A stretch of 64,000 bases of DNA from Eopsaltria australis (Eukaryota > Chordata > Aves > Passeriformes > Petroicidae), in NCBI GenBank assembly GCA_034509425.1, contig JAVTVJ010000121.1, forward strand, positions 992,001 through 1,056,000, read 5' to 3'. The notes under the pieces were generated by a model. That model did no database searches, was not told where the DNA came from, and worked only from the letters and a program-made list of their open reading frames with translations. The position numbers and the translations under genes were made by a program. Position 1 is the first letter of the stretch. Each line of letters starts with the position of its first letter. Of this stretch, positions 53,401 through 64,000 are shown piece by piece.

Positions 53401-53771
53401 AGTAAACTTCCCTAAACTGCTGGCTCAATATAGTGGTGGTTTTGCATTTTCAAAGAGCGTTCTTCAACCTTGAGGATCTTTCCTGCAGTGCACAAAAAGT
53501 GCCTGTAGTTTTTATTTGAGTGATTTATTGCACTTTCAGTTTAACGTTCCCTTTTGCAGGCTTTGTCAAAACAGTATTTTATAGCTTCATAGAGCATATT
53601 TCTTAAGAAAATAGTGATTAGAGTAGCAGTAGTCCATGGGTAGTTATTTACAGTATTAGCTTACATTCTATTTTGCAGTATGGCCAGTCTGAGAAATATG
53701 CATGAAAATTTTATGGCTGCAATATAAAGTTAGGGTTTAGAGATGATTGTACGGAGTAGCTTGCACTCTAC

Positions 53772-53813
53772 TCTTATTTATAAATTGGGACACTTAGTTC
53801 TTATTTATAAATT
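53772..53813 (+). repeat. Short direct repeat, period 27 bp
   Basis: TCTTATTTATAAATT occurs at 53772 and again at 53799, separated by GGGACACTTAGT. A minor tandem duplication. Confidence 0.65.
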
Positions 53814-54909
53814 ATGACATTATAAAACTTCATAAATAGTTTATAGCATTTATCACATAAAGAATTTATGCTATATATCAAAGCTCTTTATGAGAAAAGT
53901 TCATGTGACAGGAAAGTAATGAGTTGCATTTTGCAGGCCAGAGTGCTTGGAAGCCTGCAGTTTAGGATACAAGTGTTCCACATCTTAAAAAAAATGTCTC
54001 TTGAAGCAGATAATCAGGAATCTAATTGTTAGGATAATAGTAGCCTTATCCTATATGGAGGGATTCGCTATAGGAATTCAGGTGCTTTTGCAATTAGCTG
54101 GTTGGGAATGTGGTTTAAAGGTGGTTTGAGCAATTAAATTTGGATAGTATATAATAATTATAGGATAATACATGGGATATATATTCTGATACAGTGTTCA
54201 AAGATCTCCCTATCTTTTCCTTCCCCTTTCTCTTGTGAGCTGTAACCTGGATTTGCATAAAGGGAACTGATTCTAAAAGAACCGTTACAGAGTGTAAAAA
54301 ATGTTACTGATTTAGTAGGGCAGAGACCATGATTCTCTGTGGGTTTTTTAAGCCATTGAAATATAACCAGTCTGTCTTGCCTTTTTTCCCCATTGTGCTA
54401 AAATATCTTGCATGTCATGTAAAGGCCAAGTAGGGGAAAGAATTTTGCACATTTTACAATACTTAAGCAAGATACAAGAGCAAAGAGGAGATAACAAGTA
54501 TGTGTTTCACAGTGTGTGCTGCAGTATTTCAGTGCTTGCTTGAGATGCAGATAAATCGGGCTGTTCAAAAAGCCATGATGTTCACATCGTTGTGCTTGTT
54601 TTGTTACTCATGCTAATTTCTTATGGATTGGGTTGGGCAGACTGCAGATTGGCAAATTTCTTGGCTTTTTATGCTCCCGTTTTCAGCAGCTGCAGGTGTC
54701 CAAATGAACAGGTTCCTCTGTAGCCAGCTTAATTGATAAGGAAGCTGTTCATCTGAAGTTTGGCTTTTAGAAACATTGCTTTAAGTATATGAAAGCAGAT
54801 GAATTTACTTAAAGTGTATGGAAGTGGATGAATATTTTTTCAGGTTGCATCAGAGAACATTGTTTTTGCTATCATTTCTTATAGGTTTGTATTTTTCTTT
54901 TATTGCTAG

Positions 54910-54983
54910 GTATGGATGAGCGAACAGGTGCCACATCCTGGGGAACAAGCGGTCAGCCAAGTCCTTCCTATGAACCTTCAAGG
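54910..54983 (+). CDS. TCF12: TCF12 third coding exon (end of codon 50 to residue 74)
   Basis: A 74-bp exon. Its first two bases complete Gly50, then it encodes [20 protein letters not shown] and EPSR. The match to vertebrate TCF12 (the [16 protein letters not shown] block) is clear, while TCF4 has VEDRSSSGSWGNGGHPSPS here. The acceptor is TTTTATTGCTAG and the donor is AGG|GTAAGA, phase 0. The residues are Ser/Gly/Pro/Thr-rich, typical of the disordered N-terminal regulatory region between AD1 and the later AD2. The exon lies 39.4 kb after the previous one. Confidence 0.95.
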
Positions 54984-56280
54984 GTAAGATACCCACGTAA
55001 TAATTCATAATGAAAGTTTATGGGAACACAGTGTAAATCAGCAGATGATTTGGCAAAGTTTTTGGTGGGAAACTCCTTTAAATATATCGATTAGCATCTT
55101 TTAGGGACTTTATTGACTTTGATGGGCTGCAGCAGCCATTTAGATTTCTAAGGCTAAAAAACATATAGGCTAAGAATTTATGAAAATAAGCCATACATAA
55201 CTGTTTACTTGAATGATGAGCATGTATTTTATTCAACATATAGTCAGAAAATGAAAGTAGAAGTCATGTCACTTAGGAGCAGATTTACTGGCAAAGCGTA
55301 GGGAATGTTTGCCTCCCTGTTAGCATTAACCAGCTATAGTATGTGCTGTCATGATGTTGAAGAGAGGCTTTTCTTTTTTAAATACCTTCCTCCTGTTCTT
55401 GTTCCAGCTTCATCCATCCCACTTATTAAGCTGAAGGTTCTTTACAGTATCTGATATCCTAAAACATGACCCTTTTCAAACTCAACTCAATGGCCAAAAG
55501 CAAGCTTCCCCCTAGTAACTCACATTCCCTTTCATCTACTCCATTTTCTTTTTATAAATATTTACTCCCTAAAAGGACAATGAGCTAAACTAGATATACA
55601 CATCATACCTGATGTTCTGATTTCAGTGCCTTTGAGCCACAGCAGTGTTAGCACTTGCACCTTTGCAGCTTTCTTGTGCTGTGGAATGAAATGGGTAGGC
55701 TGCAAGATCTTGTTCAGCTCACTGGATGTTGTTACAGCCTCTGTCTTACTTTGGAAGACAGCAGTAGAAAGGTTTCTCAAGAAGTCCTGATTTTTCCACT
55801 GATCTTTAGTAAATGAATCATAGTAAATGTAGAAGTACTTTATATGTTGAAGAAATATTTCTATGCAACATGGAAATTAAGCATTCTTTTAAAACATCCA
55901 GCATAACTTGGGGCATGGAGCTGAACCTTCAAATGCCTCCTCTACATTTGAAATGGAATCAGCTTTACGTAACTCATATTTTCATCATGTGTTTGGTGTT
56001 TTGACACTCATTTATTATGTTGCTGATCAATTTTAATCAATTATGAGTTAAGCTGACCTAACTGGAATTTGAGGTTGTGATTCATTGGCTGTGTGGTTGT
56101 ATTAACCACAATTTTTTGTATGTTAGAGGATCAGGCAGCTAATATTCAAATAGTGTAAAGTCAGCTAACCTTATGTCTTAGGCTTTTTTTTGGTCTTTTT
56201 TTTTAATGAGGCAAGAAAGACCGGTAATCTGGAATGTCATTTAGGTGACAAGAGTTTTCCTTTGAAGAAAACTCAATTCC

Positions 56281-56295
56281 TTTTCACAGGTAAAC
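56281..56295 (+). other. Possible recursive splice site (CACAG|GTAAAC)
   Basis: The pyrimidine-rich TTCCTTTTCACAG is followed directly by GTAAAC, so an acceptor and a donor abut at 56289/56290. The form matches a ratchet point, or the start of a very short exon. It is only suggestive. Confidence 0.22.
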
Positions 56296-56881
56296 TTCAT
56301 TCCTGTGTTCTCCCCAGAAAAGAGAACACTAGAAATATATATTCTCTGTATATAGAATTGATAAGGATTAAGAGCCAGAGATTAATTTATCCTGTGGCTG
56401 GAATATTTTGTAAAAAAAATAGAGCACAGGAATTTCTCTTCTGAATTCACTGAAAAAGCGCTGGACTTGATTTACCAGTTTAAATCAAGTTTACATGCAT
56501 AAATTTTGGCTATGATGTATGGTCTTTAGTTTTTGGTTTTCTTTCAACTAATGAGGCAAATTACTGATTCAGGATTTTGAATAACGATAACTTGTGTCTA
56601 CTCCTACATGTGCTGCTAGACCAGATGTCTCTGAGAAAGAGCTGAAATGAGTGTGTGGGTCTGTATTGTGAGAGTATAAATTGGTTTCTCAGAAGGCAGG
56701 GTAAATGATACAGAGCCTTCTACATTTCTAGGTTATTCCTTGTGTTGATTAACACAGAGTTTGAGTAAGTTGTAATTGCCTTTACGTGTTCAACTTTCTA
56801 ATCCAGTTCTTTCCCCCATTATTTCAATATAGAATGTTATTCTTGTCCTAACTGTTCTTACTACTCCTTGTCTGTTTACAG

Positions 56882-56950
56882 GAAAATGGCAGTCTTCATG
56901 GGAAAAGCTCAGACCTCTCCACAGACATAGAAAAGTTGAAATCTCAAGAG
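56882..56950 (+). other. TCF12: Candidate TCF12 cassette exon, 69 bp, phase 0-0
   Basis: The segment follows a good acceptor (ACTCCTTGTCTGTTTACAG) and precedes a GTACCA donor that is weak at +5. In phase 0, as the preceding exon demands, it is open for exactly 23 codons (ENGSLHGKSSDLSTDIEKLK then SQE). The hydrophilic Ser/Lys/Glu/Asp content fits the disordered HEB N-terminus. Inclusion would add 23 residues after Arg74 without changing frame. I do not recall this exon in mammalian TCF12, which goes straight to GFTDSP. A 23-codon open frame alone is weak evidence (roughly one in three by chance); the case rests on matching phase, splice sites and composition. Confidence 0.4.
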
Positions 56951-59900
56951 GTACCACTTATTATTTTTATATTGTGTGTGATTTTCAATTTTTTTTAAGT
57001 CCATGTGCAGCCTACTACTGGAGTTTTCCATTAAGTTCACAATATAGTGTCAAAATTATTAAGAATTTTAAGTGTTTGCTCACTATTGGCTGGAATTTCC
57101 AAAGACACTGAAAGATAAGCAGTTTTCAAGTGAGTAGAGTTGGAGTTTGGTGATAGTTTAGTGCATACCTGTTGAAAGCTAATGAAAAAAGATAGTGGAA
57201 TGCTGGAATACTGGCTAAAGGACGTTTTTCTTTCCCAAATCCTGCTGAAGGTCTGTTCAGTTCAGTATATATGATCTGACTGTGGCCAGCAATGATGCAT
57301 AAGGAAAGAGTGTAAGTATAGGGCAAATATTTTGCCACCTTTACTGTGTACTCTCCTAGCAAAACCCCAGCTCTTGGCTTAGATTTTCTGGACAGAGCCA
57401 CATGGTTCTTATAGCTATTGGTGGGCTTGCTGTCTGCTATTTGTGAATTTTTCTGGCTTTGGTTGCAGTTTCAGCAACAATTACAAGGATTTTTGTGCTA
57501 AAACTTACCAATTCTTGTCTTGTGTGTGCTGCCCATTGATGTAACTGATTTCCACCATGTTCCTGTGTTCCAAATAGTTACTGATGGACTTCATAATTTT
57601 TATTCTTTTCCCCACAAACACCTTTATTTTACGTGCCACTTCCATGTTCTCCTCAACCAAGCTGAAGTATTGTAATCTATTGGTATCTGCTTGTAGAGTA
57701 ACTGCTCCTAACCTTGTTAGTTCTTGGTGCTGTTCCCTGAATCTTTCTGCTTCTGTGTAACTTCAGAGTTAGCGTGATTATGACTGCAGGCACTAGTCAA
57801 GAGAAGGGTATACCATAAATTTCTGCCTCACATAATGATAGATTCATTCTCTGTTCCTTTCCTGGTTGTTACTAAGTCATGCATTCTCCATTGTCACTGA
57901 GCTGTGAAGTGATACTGTTTTAAAAACTGTATAGAAAAAGAATATTTTCTCTTACATTGCACCGTAGTTATCACATTGTTATGACATTAAGTCATTTCTG
58001 AGCATGTTAATTTTGTATTTACTTACACCAAATTTTATCTGCTCTTCTATTATCAATTTCACGGAGAACTTGCTTTGCAACTCTGCACTAACATTTAGTT
58101 AGGATTATTTTTTAAAAATGTGTTATCAGCAAACTTTACTATGCTTGTTTGCTCACTCTTTTTGATTTATTCATTTATCTGTTGAAGAATGTTGGTATAG
58201 GTATGGTTTTTTGGGGAACTGGGGAAAACATATTGGTAACTTATATTCACTGTGAAAACGAGATGTATGTTCCTGTGCTTGGGGTGGGGTGTTTGTCATG
58301 TGTTCTCTAATCTTTTCATCAATAATTAATTCAGACAAGAACCTTCTCTCATGTGTAATAAGAGTTTATTTTATTTTAAGAGTCTCTGTTAATACCTTAT
58401 GGAAAGCTAAACCATTCTTATTTCAGTAGTGTTTTGAAGTAACATTAAAGGCCAGGAATCACAACAGGCTTGAGAAAACCTCATAGGAGCCTTGTCTTTT
58501 CATTACCTAATGTTACGTAAATAGTGTTCTAACACTGAAAGAGCAGTGAGTATTTATGTTTGAGTTGTCTGTGACAACCTTAGATCTGTGAAAAGGTACA
58601 AATTGAGACATTAGTGGCCTCTGTGAGCAAAATCTCTTTTGCATAGGCCAACTGTTTTGTTAGAAAAAGGAATAATTTGAAAAGATACCTATTGCAGAGG
58701 GTGAAGAAAAAAGTAGGAAAGCTTTATTGTTTGCAGGAATAATTCAGAAAAGGTAGTTAGCAAGTCAGTGGAAATCTGTCAAGTGCTGATGACCTCCCTG
58801 ATTCTTGAATGGTTGTACTGAAGTCCATATACAATACTGTGTACCAAGTTTGTCTCTGGTGGGGCTTGTTTTTCTTCCTGGTCTCCAATCTTGTTTTTAC
58901 CTTTCTATGTGCAGCAGTGGTGGATTTTCAGTGAATATCTCTGCTTGATGTATGCAAGTTTCTCCCTTATTGGAGTGATATAGAGCTACAGATATTTTTG
59001 CATGTGTTCATAATGCCTTGCAGTAGAAGAGGAGCTTTGAGTGTGTTTTGCAGAGGATAGTAAAGCTGCTTTTTGAAAATCTTGCTCTCCTGAGCTCTTT
59101 GAAGCAAATTCTGAGGTACTTGAGTACCATGTCTTCTCCACAATAATATATTGCCCTACAGCAGTAGAAAGTTTTGTCTTTCTGTTGTGAGATGATAGTG
59201 AACTTTTTAGCTTCCCTGCTGTATTTGTGGGTTGTAATTTATACTCGTAACATAGCAGCAAATTGGTATAACCACTTTTTTGGGGTAAGAATTGTATTGT
59301 AGTTAAACATTTTTTTGGTTATAGTTGTTATTGTGGTGTGGCTAATGATTGCTGTTTCATGAAGAAGGATGCTCTGCGAGGTTTTCTTATGTTGTTTTGT
59401 TTTTGTTGTAACCTAAAAGGAGCAAGTCAGTTTATGATCTGTTTAGATTGCTGTCTCCAAATCAAGCATATCTGAAATGTTTTTCATAAGACATTTCCTT
59501 GATGGATTTCCTTTTTTTTATACACACACATAATAATTGTAACTGTTGAAAAATTAGCATGAATTAGCTGAGGCACTTTTCTTCCAAAATCTGAACTGCG
59601 GGTGTTTCAAATAACTTGCAGCATGTACATTGCACTAAAAGCTGTGAGTGTACATTTGGACCTGATTTAACATGAATGTAGCTTCAGTAGTGAGGATGCA
59701 GTTTATCCTCCTGTTCCTTTACAGAACTCTGCTATGTATTCAATTGAAGCCAGAGTGGAACTGTTCAAGATAGCACTGTTAGATTAGATGCTTTTGTAGC
59801 ATCAGGCAACAGGTTGTTCCCTCTGCTGTATGTAAAATACTCAGACATGAATTGGAACCTGAAATTATTTATGCCCAAATTATACTCCCCTCCCCTCCAA

Positions 59901-61940
59901 GCAGTACTTTTAATTTGCAAAGAAGTCAAAAAGTAGTAATAGCAGGTTTTGAAATAGTATTTTATACCTCTTAATCTCAGGTACATAACAAGAAGGGAAG
60001 CTGTTAAATAGCAAAACAAGACAAGAGGGACACAGAAATACAGTAAGTGTTATCGAGTCTGTTGTATTTGTGTCCTTTTTGTCCTCTGATTTTATTTTTA
60101 TTTTTTCTACGGGGGAGGGAGATTGTTTGGTGGTTCTGCTGCTTATTTGTATTTCCTGACGTATTCTACAAGGTAGCAGATGATTCACTGTAGAATTAGA
60201 GCCCAAATTAAATATTCCATATTCAGTGCTCCGGACACTTGCAAATGCAGCATACTTTATAATTTGATTCATGAGCAGCACTTTTCAAAGCCAGTTCTGT
60301 TTTTTAAATTTTGAAAGCTTTAGTAAGGTTTTCAAGTATTTTCTTTAAGCATTTGTTGTTGGTCTGTTGGCTACACTTGTATTTTATTTCCTGGTTTATA
60401 GCTTAGATAAGAGCTAGAAAAATCTGGTTTCCATAATATGAATTTTTCATTTGAGCTATATTGGAGAAGTCGATCTTTTGGTTGTGCTTTTTGTTTTGTT
60501 TTTATTGCAACTACCTACCACATTGGAATTAGCATTGGAATCTGTTCACAAATTAGTTTTCCGTGTGGCCAGGGAATTGTCCCATTTCATATCATGTTGA
60601 TATTTGTCTCACAGGAGTTTAGAGAGGTGTAATTAGTTTAGCTGCTTAAAATCAGATTTGTCTTTCAGTAACTTAACTTCTTGGAAGTGGATTTAGAGCT
60701 GGAGAAAATGATGTTTATTAAAAATAAATAACATTCAAAATAAATTTTAAAAATAAATATACTGTGTTTTCAGTTGTTCTCCATTCCTGCACATGCAGGT
60801 TTTTTTTGTATTTCAACTTGATATGTGAAAAGAAACTAATAGTTTTAGAACTCTGTTACAAAGCACGTTACTTCTGGTGACACAGGATACTTGTGAAAGC
60901 TCTCTTGACTTTTCCCAATAATATGTGAAATCTGGGAGAGTGATACCTGCTTTTCCCCCCACCATGTAGCAGGTGACCAAATAAGACAAAAGCTGCATTT
61001 CTATCTTTAGGAAATTGTAGTTGAATATTAACACTTGCTGATGGTTACAAAAAGGGAATCATACTTAAAGCTAGAAAGTGGAGCTAGGAAGCCCCTTGTT
61101 TCTGGTGCAATTGGGTGCTCTCCATCAGCAAACTGCATTCATTCCTCTGTTTAAGGAGTATTGTACAAGCTTCTTGCACAATGAAAGGAGATGGGGTTGA
61201 AGTAGTGGCTAATCTCAGGGGGCTGGGATGTGGCAGACGTGGAGCCTGCAGAGGGAGAAGTGTTTGTTTCCTGGCACATCAGACAAGTCTCAGCTTGATC
61301 CCTTAGCTTTTGGATTGTAGTGGGCAAATGGCAGCAACATGGATGAAACAGAGTAAGGAGTGTGGGGAGACTCCCATCATCATCCATCTGCTCCAGGCTT
61401 TGTAAGATGATTTTGAACATTGCGTGGAAACAACATTGTTCCCACCAATAGTTCGCTGCAAAATTGTTCATGACTTAAATGGAGTTATGGCTGTGACCTG
61501 TGACAATGTGGTGTTTCTTTATGTTCTGTTAAGATCAATGAGTATAGTGCAAGTGATCCTCAAGGCAAAAAGGAAGAGTACTCGTCTCTGGATTTATTTC
61601 TAGCTTACCTTAATTTTTACAACATTCTTCCTGATCTGTATGTTCAGTAGACCAAGCCAGGTTTTTGGCTCTCAAGTCTTTCCTCTAGGAGCCATTGACA
61701 AATACACAGATACAATGACTAAAAGTACTCCTATTTTTCTTACTTCATTTTTTTTTTTTTAAAGGTTGTGTATTTCTGGAAGCATACAGCATCATATAAT
61801 CCATAATCTTTTAAATGAGCTAGGACACGTTGGTATGGCTGTTGTACAGAGCCTCTCATCTGTCCTTCAGTCAGTGACTCAGCACAGTGTTTCTGGATGT
61901 AGTCAGTCTCTCTGGTCTGTCCGTCTGTCTCTTACCACCT

Positions 61941-62009
61941 CTGCATCTTGCTTTCTTTCCCCACTTCCCCCCCTCTCCTTGTGTTTTTTCCCTTCTTGTT
62001 TGTCTTTAG
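61941..62009 (+). other. Very strong 3' splice site
   Basis: A roughly 67-nt pyrimidine-rich run (CTTTCTTTCCCC, CCCCCCTCTCC, TTTTTTCCCTTCTTG, TGTCTTTAG) ends in TAG at 62007-62009, with adenosines in CAGTGACTCAGC upstream that could serve as a branch region. It is one of the best acceptor contexts in the window after the real exons, but is not attached to a known exon. Confidence 0.45.
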
Positions 62010-62590
62010 AATTTTCAGATTAGTTTGGAGAGCCAGATAATCCAAAATAAAGTGGATTTTAGCAGTAGCTTCACTCGTTCATTTACACATTAGTCATTTG
62101 GATGACTGTTGCCTGATTCATAAGTTCATTGCCAAATTTAGCTTGCAAGGGACCTCAGTATTCCTGAGCTTAAAACAATTAATATTTGTTATTTGAAGTC
62201 AGCCAAACTGTAAAACTCAAGGAATGGAAAGCAGCATTCATTAAGTTTAATCTTTTGGTCTGCAGCCACATCAAACTGTGAACTCAACCATTCATTTTAG
62301 TGGAATTTTAATACCTTAAGTTTAAAGGCAATAATTGAGCTATATTGTAAATTGCTAAAATGCAAATACGTGCTTAGTGATCTGGCATCTTGGTTACGAG
62401 CCTTAGATTTTGGTCTTTTCCCAGGGACTTGTGTAGGAGAGGGCTTGGGGCTAAGGGAGGAGAAGCAAACAAAACCCCTGTTATCTCTAGTGGAGTGGAG
62501 GAAATGAAATGCTGTGGAGCAGTAAATTGTACAGGGAGGACAACTCAATGAGTTGAGTATGAACTCAATAAATGCATAGGGAAATGGTGT
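62010..62590 (+). other. Possible alternative terminal exon
   Basis: After the acceptor, the phase-0 frame reads NFQISLESQIIQNKVDFSSS and stops at a TAG at 62091-62093. An AATAAA lies at 62567-62572. Joined to residue 74, or after the 69-bp candidate, this would make a short HEB form with only the N-terminal activation region and no bHLH. No GT-rich downstream element or transcript evidence was assessed, so this is speculative. Confidence 0.15.
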
Positions 62591-63218
62591 GCCATGTAGT
62601 GACAGTGTCTTCTCCATTTTTCACATTTTACCCTGAAGAGGAAACAGGATGTTGTACTTACTTAAAAACAGAACCAAAAACCCCCCAACTTGAGTTAGGA
62701 TCAGGAGTACAGTTTTGCTTATGCATGGACAAATCCTGGTGTGACTTCAGAATATAATTGCTAAAGGACAGTAGTTTTATGTTTTTGAAGGGGAAGTAAA
62801 TGGGAGAAGATTAATCCCACAGAGACTCTGGAACCAGTGCAAGGAAAAAGGGTAGGGACAGTGAACTGGGAAAGGCTTTTGGCTTGTTCTTGGGCGAGTT
62901 CTGTAATTAACTTTAACCAAAATGACATAACTTTAATGATCATTGACAGACATTGAGTTTTAGGAGGTTAATTACCACTTTGTTTGTAAAATGGGGCATA
63001 GACTCATTGTGTCAGGCCTTCTCTCATGGTTTGGTAGGATAAACGTGCCTAGTAAGGAATGTGTTTTCTCTGGGTGTGTGCTTTGGGGGCTTTTTCCATT
63101 TTGTCTTCTGAGTCTTCTAGAATAATACATTATGTAAGAAAATTTTCAGGTGTCCTGTGTACAAGTATTTATGATTTTGTAAATAGTGTCAGATTTTTAA
63201 TTGGTTTGGCTGTATTAG

Positions 63219-63295
63219 CATCGCTATGCTTGGAAGATCCTGAAACAGATACAGCCTCAATCACGGGCACGCTTGGAGCATCTTACCCAGAAGAG
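63219..63295 (+). other. Weak exon-like segment, 77 bp
   Basis: TTGGCTGTATTAG precedes it and AGAG|GTAGGA ends it. One frame is open for the whole segment (HRYAWKILKQIQPQSRARLE...), while a 114-codon frame from 63059 crosses it in another register. It retains three CpGs. Its 77-bp length would break the TCF12 frame, so if spliced it would not be a simple coding cassette. I do not recognise either peptide. Confidence 0.12.
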
Positions 63296-64000
63296 GTAGG
63301 AGTGAATGCTACAGCTGTGGAATTTTTTAATTGGTGGAATTTATTTATTGGAATGGTTAGAGGACATCATTCTAATCCAGCGAAATCCCTGAAAAATGAG
63401 TAAAGCTAGAGCATTCAGTGTTGACAGTGCCTTCACTACTCAGTTAAATTGCAGCACTAATTGGTAGCAGTCTTTCTACTGCATTTCATAACAGGTATTA
63501 TTAGTAAACAATACTTGTTGCTTTTATTTGTAGATGTATCTTACTTGGTCTTTCTGATCACAAACATTCAATCAGAGTGAAATCCAGGGAGAGGCCTGCC
63601 AAAGTGAGCAGTGACATTACAAAATGCTGTAAGGGACCAGTTAACCCCAATTGCACTTTATTTGGGCTATAACAGTACAGAAAGAGAAGTTTTGTTTTCC
63701 TTTGGGAAAGTTAAAGTTGCTTTTGTAATAGCTATGTAAGAGGTTGGAACAAGCAAGACAGTTTTGAGTTTACAGCTATGTCATCTAATAATATTTAAAA
63801 TCAGTTTGCTTTCTGCAAGCAGAAAAATGCCCTGAGCTGTCTGCGGTCCCTTCAGAACAGGGTGCTTAGAACAGGAAATAAATTTATCCAGTAGCTCCTG
63901 TTTTGTAGACTTTTTGCCAGTTATTTGCTAAACACTCCAACTGTGCACTCTGATATATATTAATCCATTGGTAGGTTTGCTGAGGAGCCACAGAGGCAGA

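Larger units (their letters stand above)
54984..64000 (+). other. TCF12: Start of the next TCF12 intron (to the window edge)
   Basis: The donor is GTAAGA at 54984. The next exon known from mammals (GFTDSPHYSD...) was looked for and not seen, so at least 9 kb of intron follows. Within it are an exon-like 69-bp segment at 56882, an acceptor-donor junction (TTTTCACAG|GTAAAC) at 56289/56290, a very strong acceptor at 62009 and a weaker exon-like segment at 63219-63295. Confidence 0.75.

Noticed and set aside
54984..64000. The TCF12 exon beginning GFTDSPHYSD
   Set aside because: Looked for and not seen; presumed to lie beyond the window.

Overview
The window looks like avian (at least sauropsid) nuclear DNA. 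It holds AT-rich non-coding sequence, vertebrate CpG islands, a CR1-type LINE 3' end, and a solo retroviral LTR with a 6-bp target duplication. It also holds widely spaced short exons with GT-AG splice sites. None of the longer open frames resembles a bacterial, viral or intronless gene. Everything here is by-eye reading; no search was run.

The one gene I recognise with confidence is TCF12 (HEB), a class I bHLH E-protein, on the + strand. Three coding exons are present in correct splice phase. 14597-14671 gives residues 1-25 including the LSDLLDFS activation motif. 15463-15535 gives residues 26-49 plus one base. 54910-54983 completes codon 50 and gives residues 51-74. Together they are the N-terminal 74 residues (activation domain 1 region); the bHLH domain and the rest lie beyond the right edge.

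Layout: 1-7.0 kb is AT-rich sequence without a recognisable exon, broken by a clean solo LTR at 3459-4078 (minus orientation). A GC patch at 7.08-7.2 kb and a CpG island at 7.64-8.53 kb follow. 8.5-12.4 kb is unremarkable. A GC-rich shoulder (12.43-12.8 kb) leads into the main CpG island at 13.05-14.56 kb, which is the likely TCF12 promoter. By known vertebrate synteny TCF12 lies head-to-head with ZNF280D, so one or both islands may also drive leftward transcription, but no ZNF280D coding exon was seen. From 15.5 to 54.9 kb is one 39.4-kb TCF12 intron. The last 9 kb is the start of the next intron.

The most interesting leads are exon-like islands inside the TCF12 introns whose phase fits the flanking exons. 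They are a 69-nt phase 0-0 candidate (56882-56950), a 165-nt phase 1-1 open candidate (27353-27517), a 248-nt candidate that would end translation (20709-20956), and a very strong acceptor at 62009 followed by a short open frame and stop. These are hypotheses for RNA-seq and conservation tests, not established exons. I see no evidence of an undescribed multi-gene system in this window.
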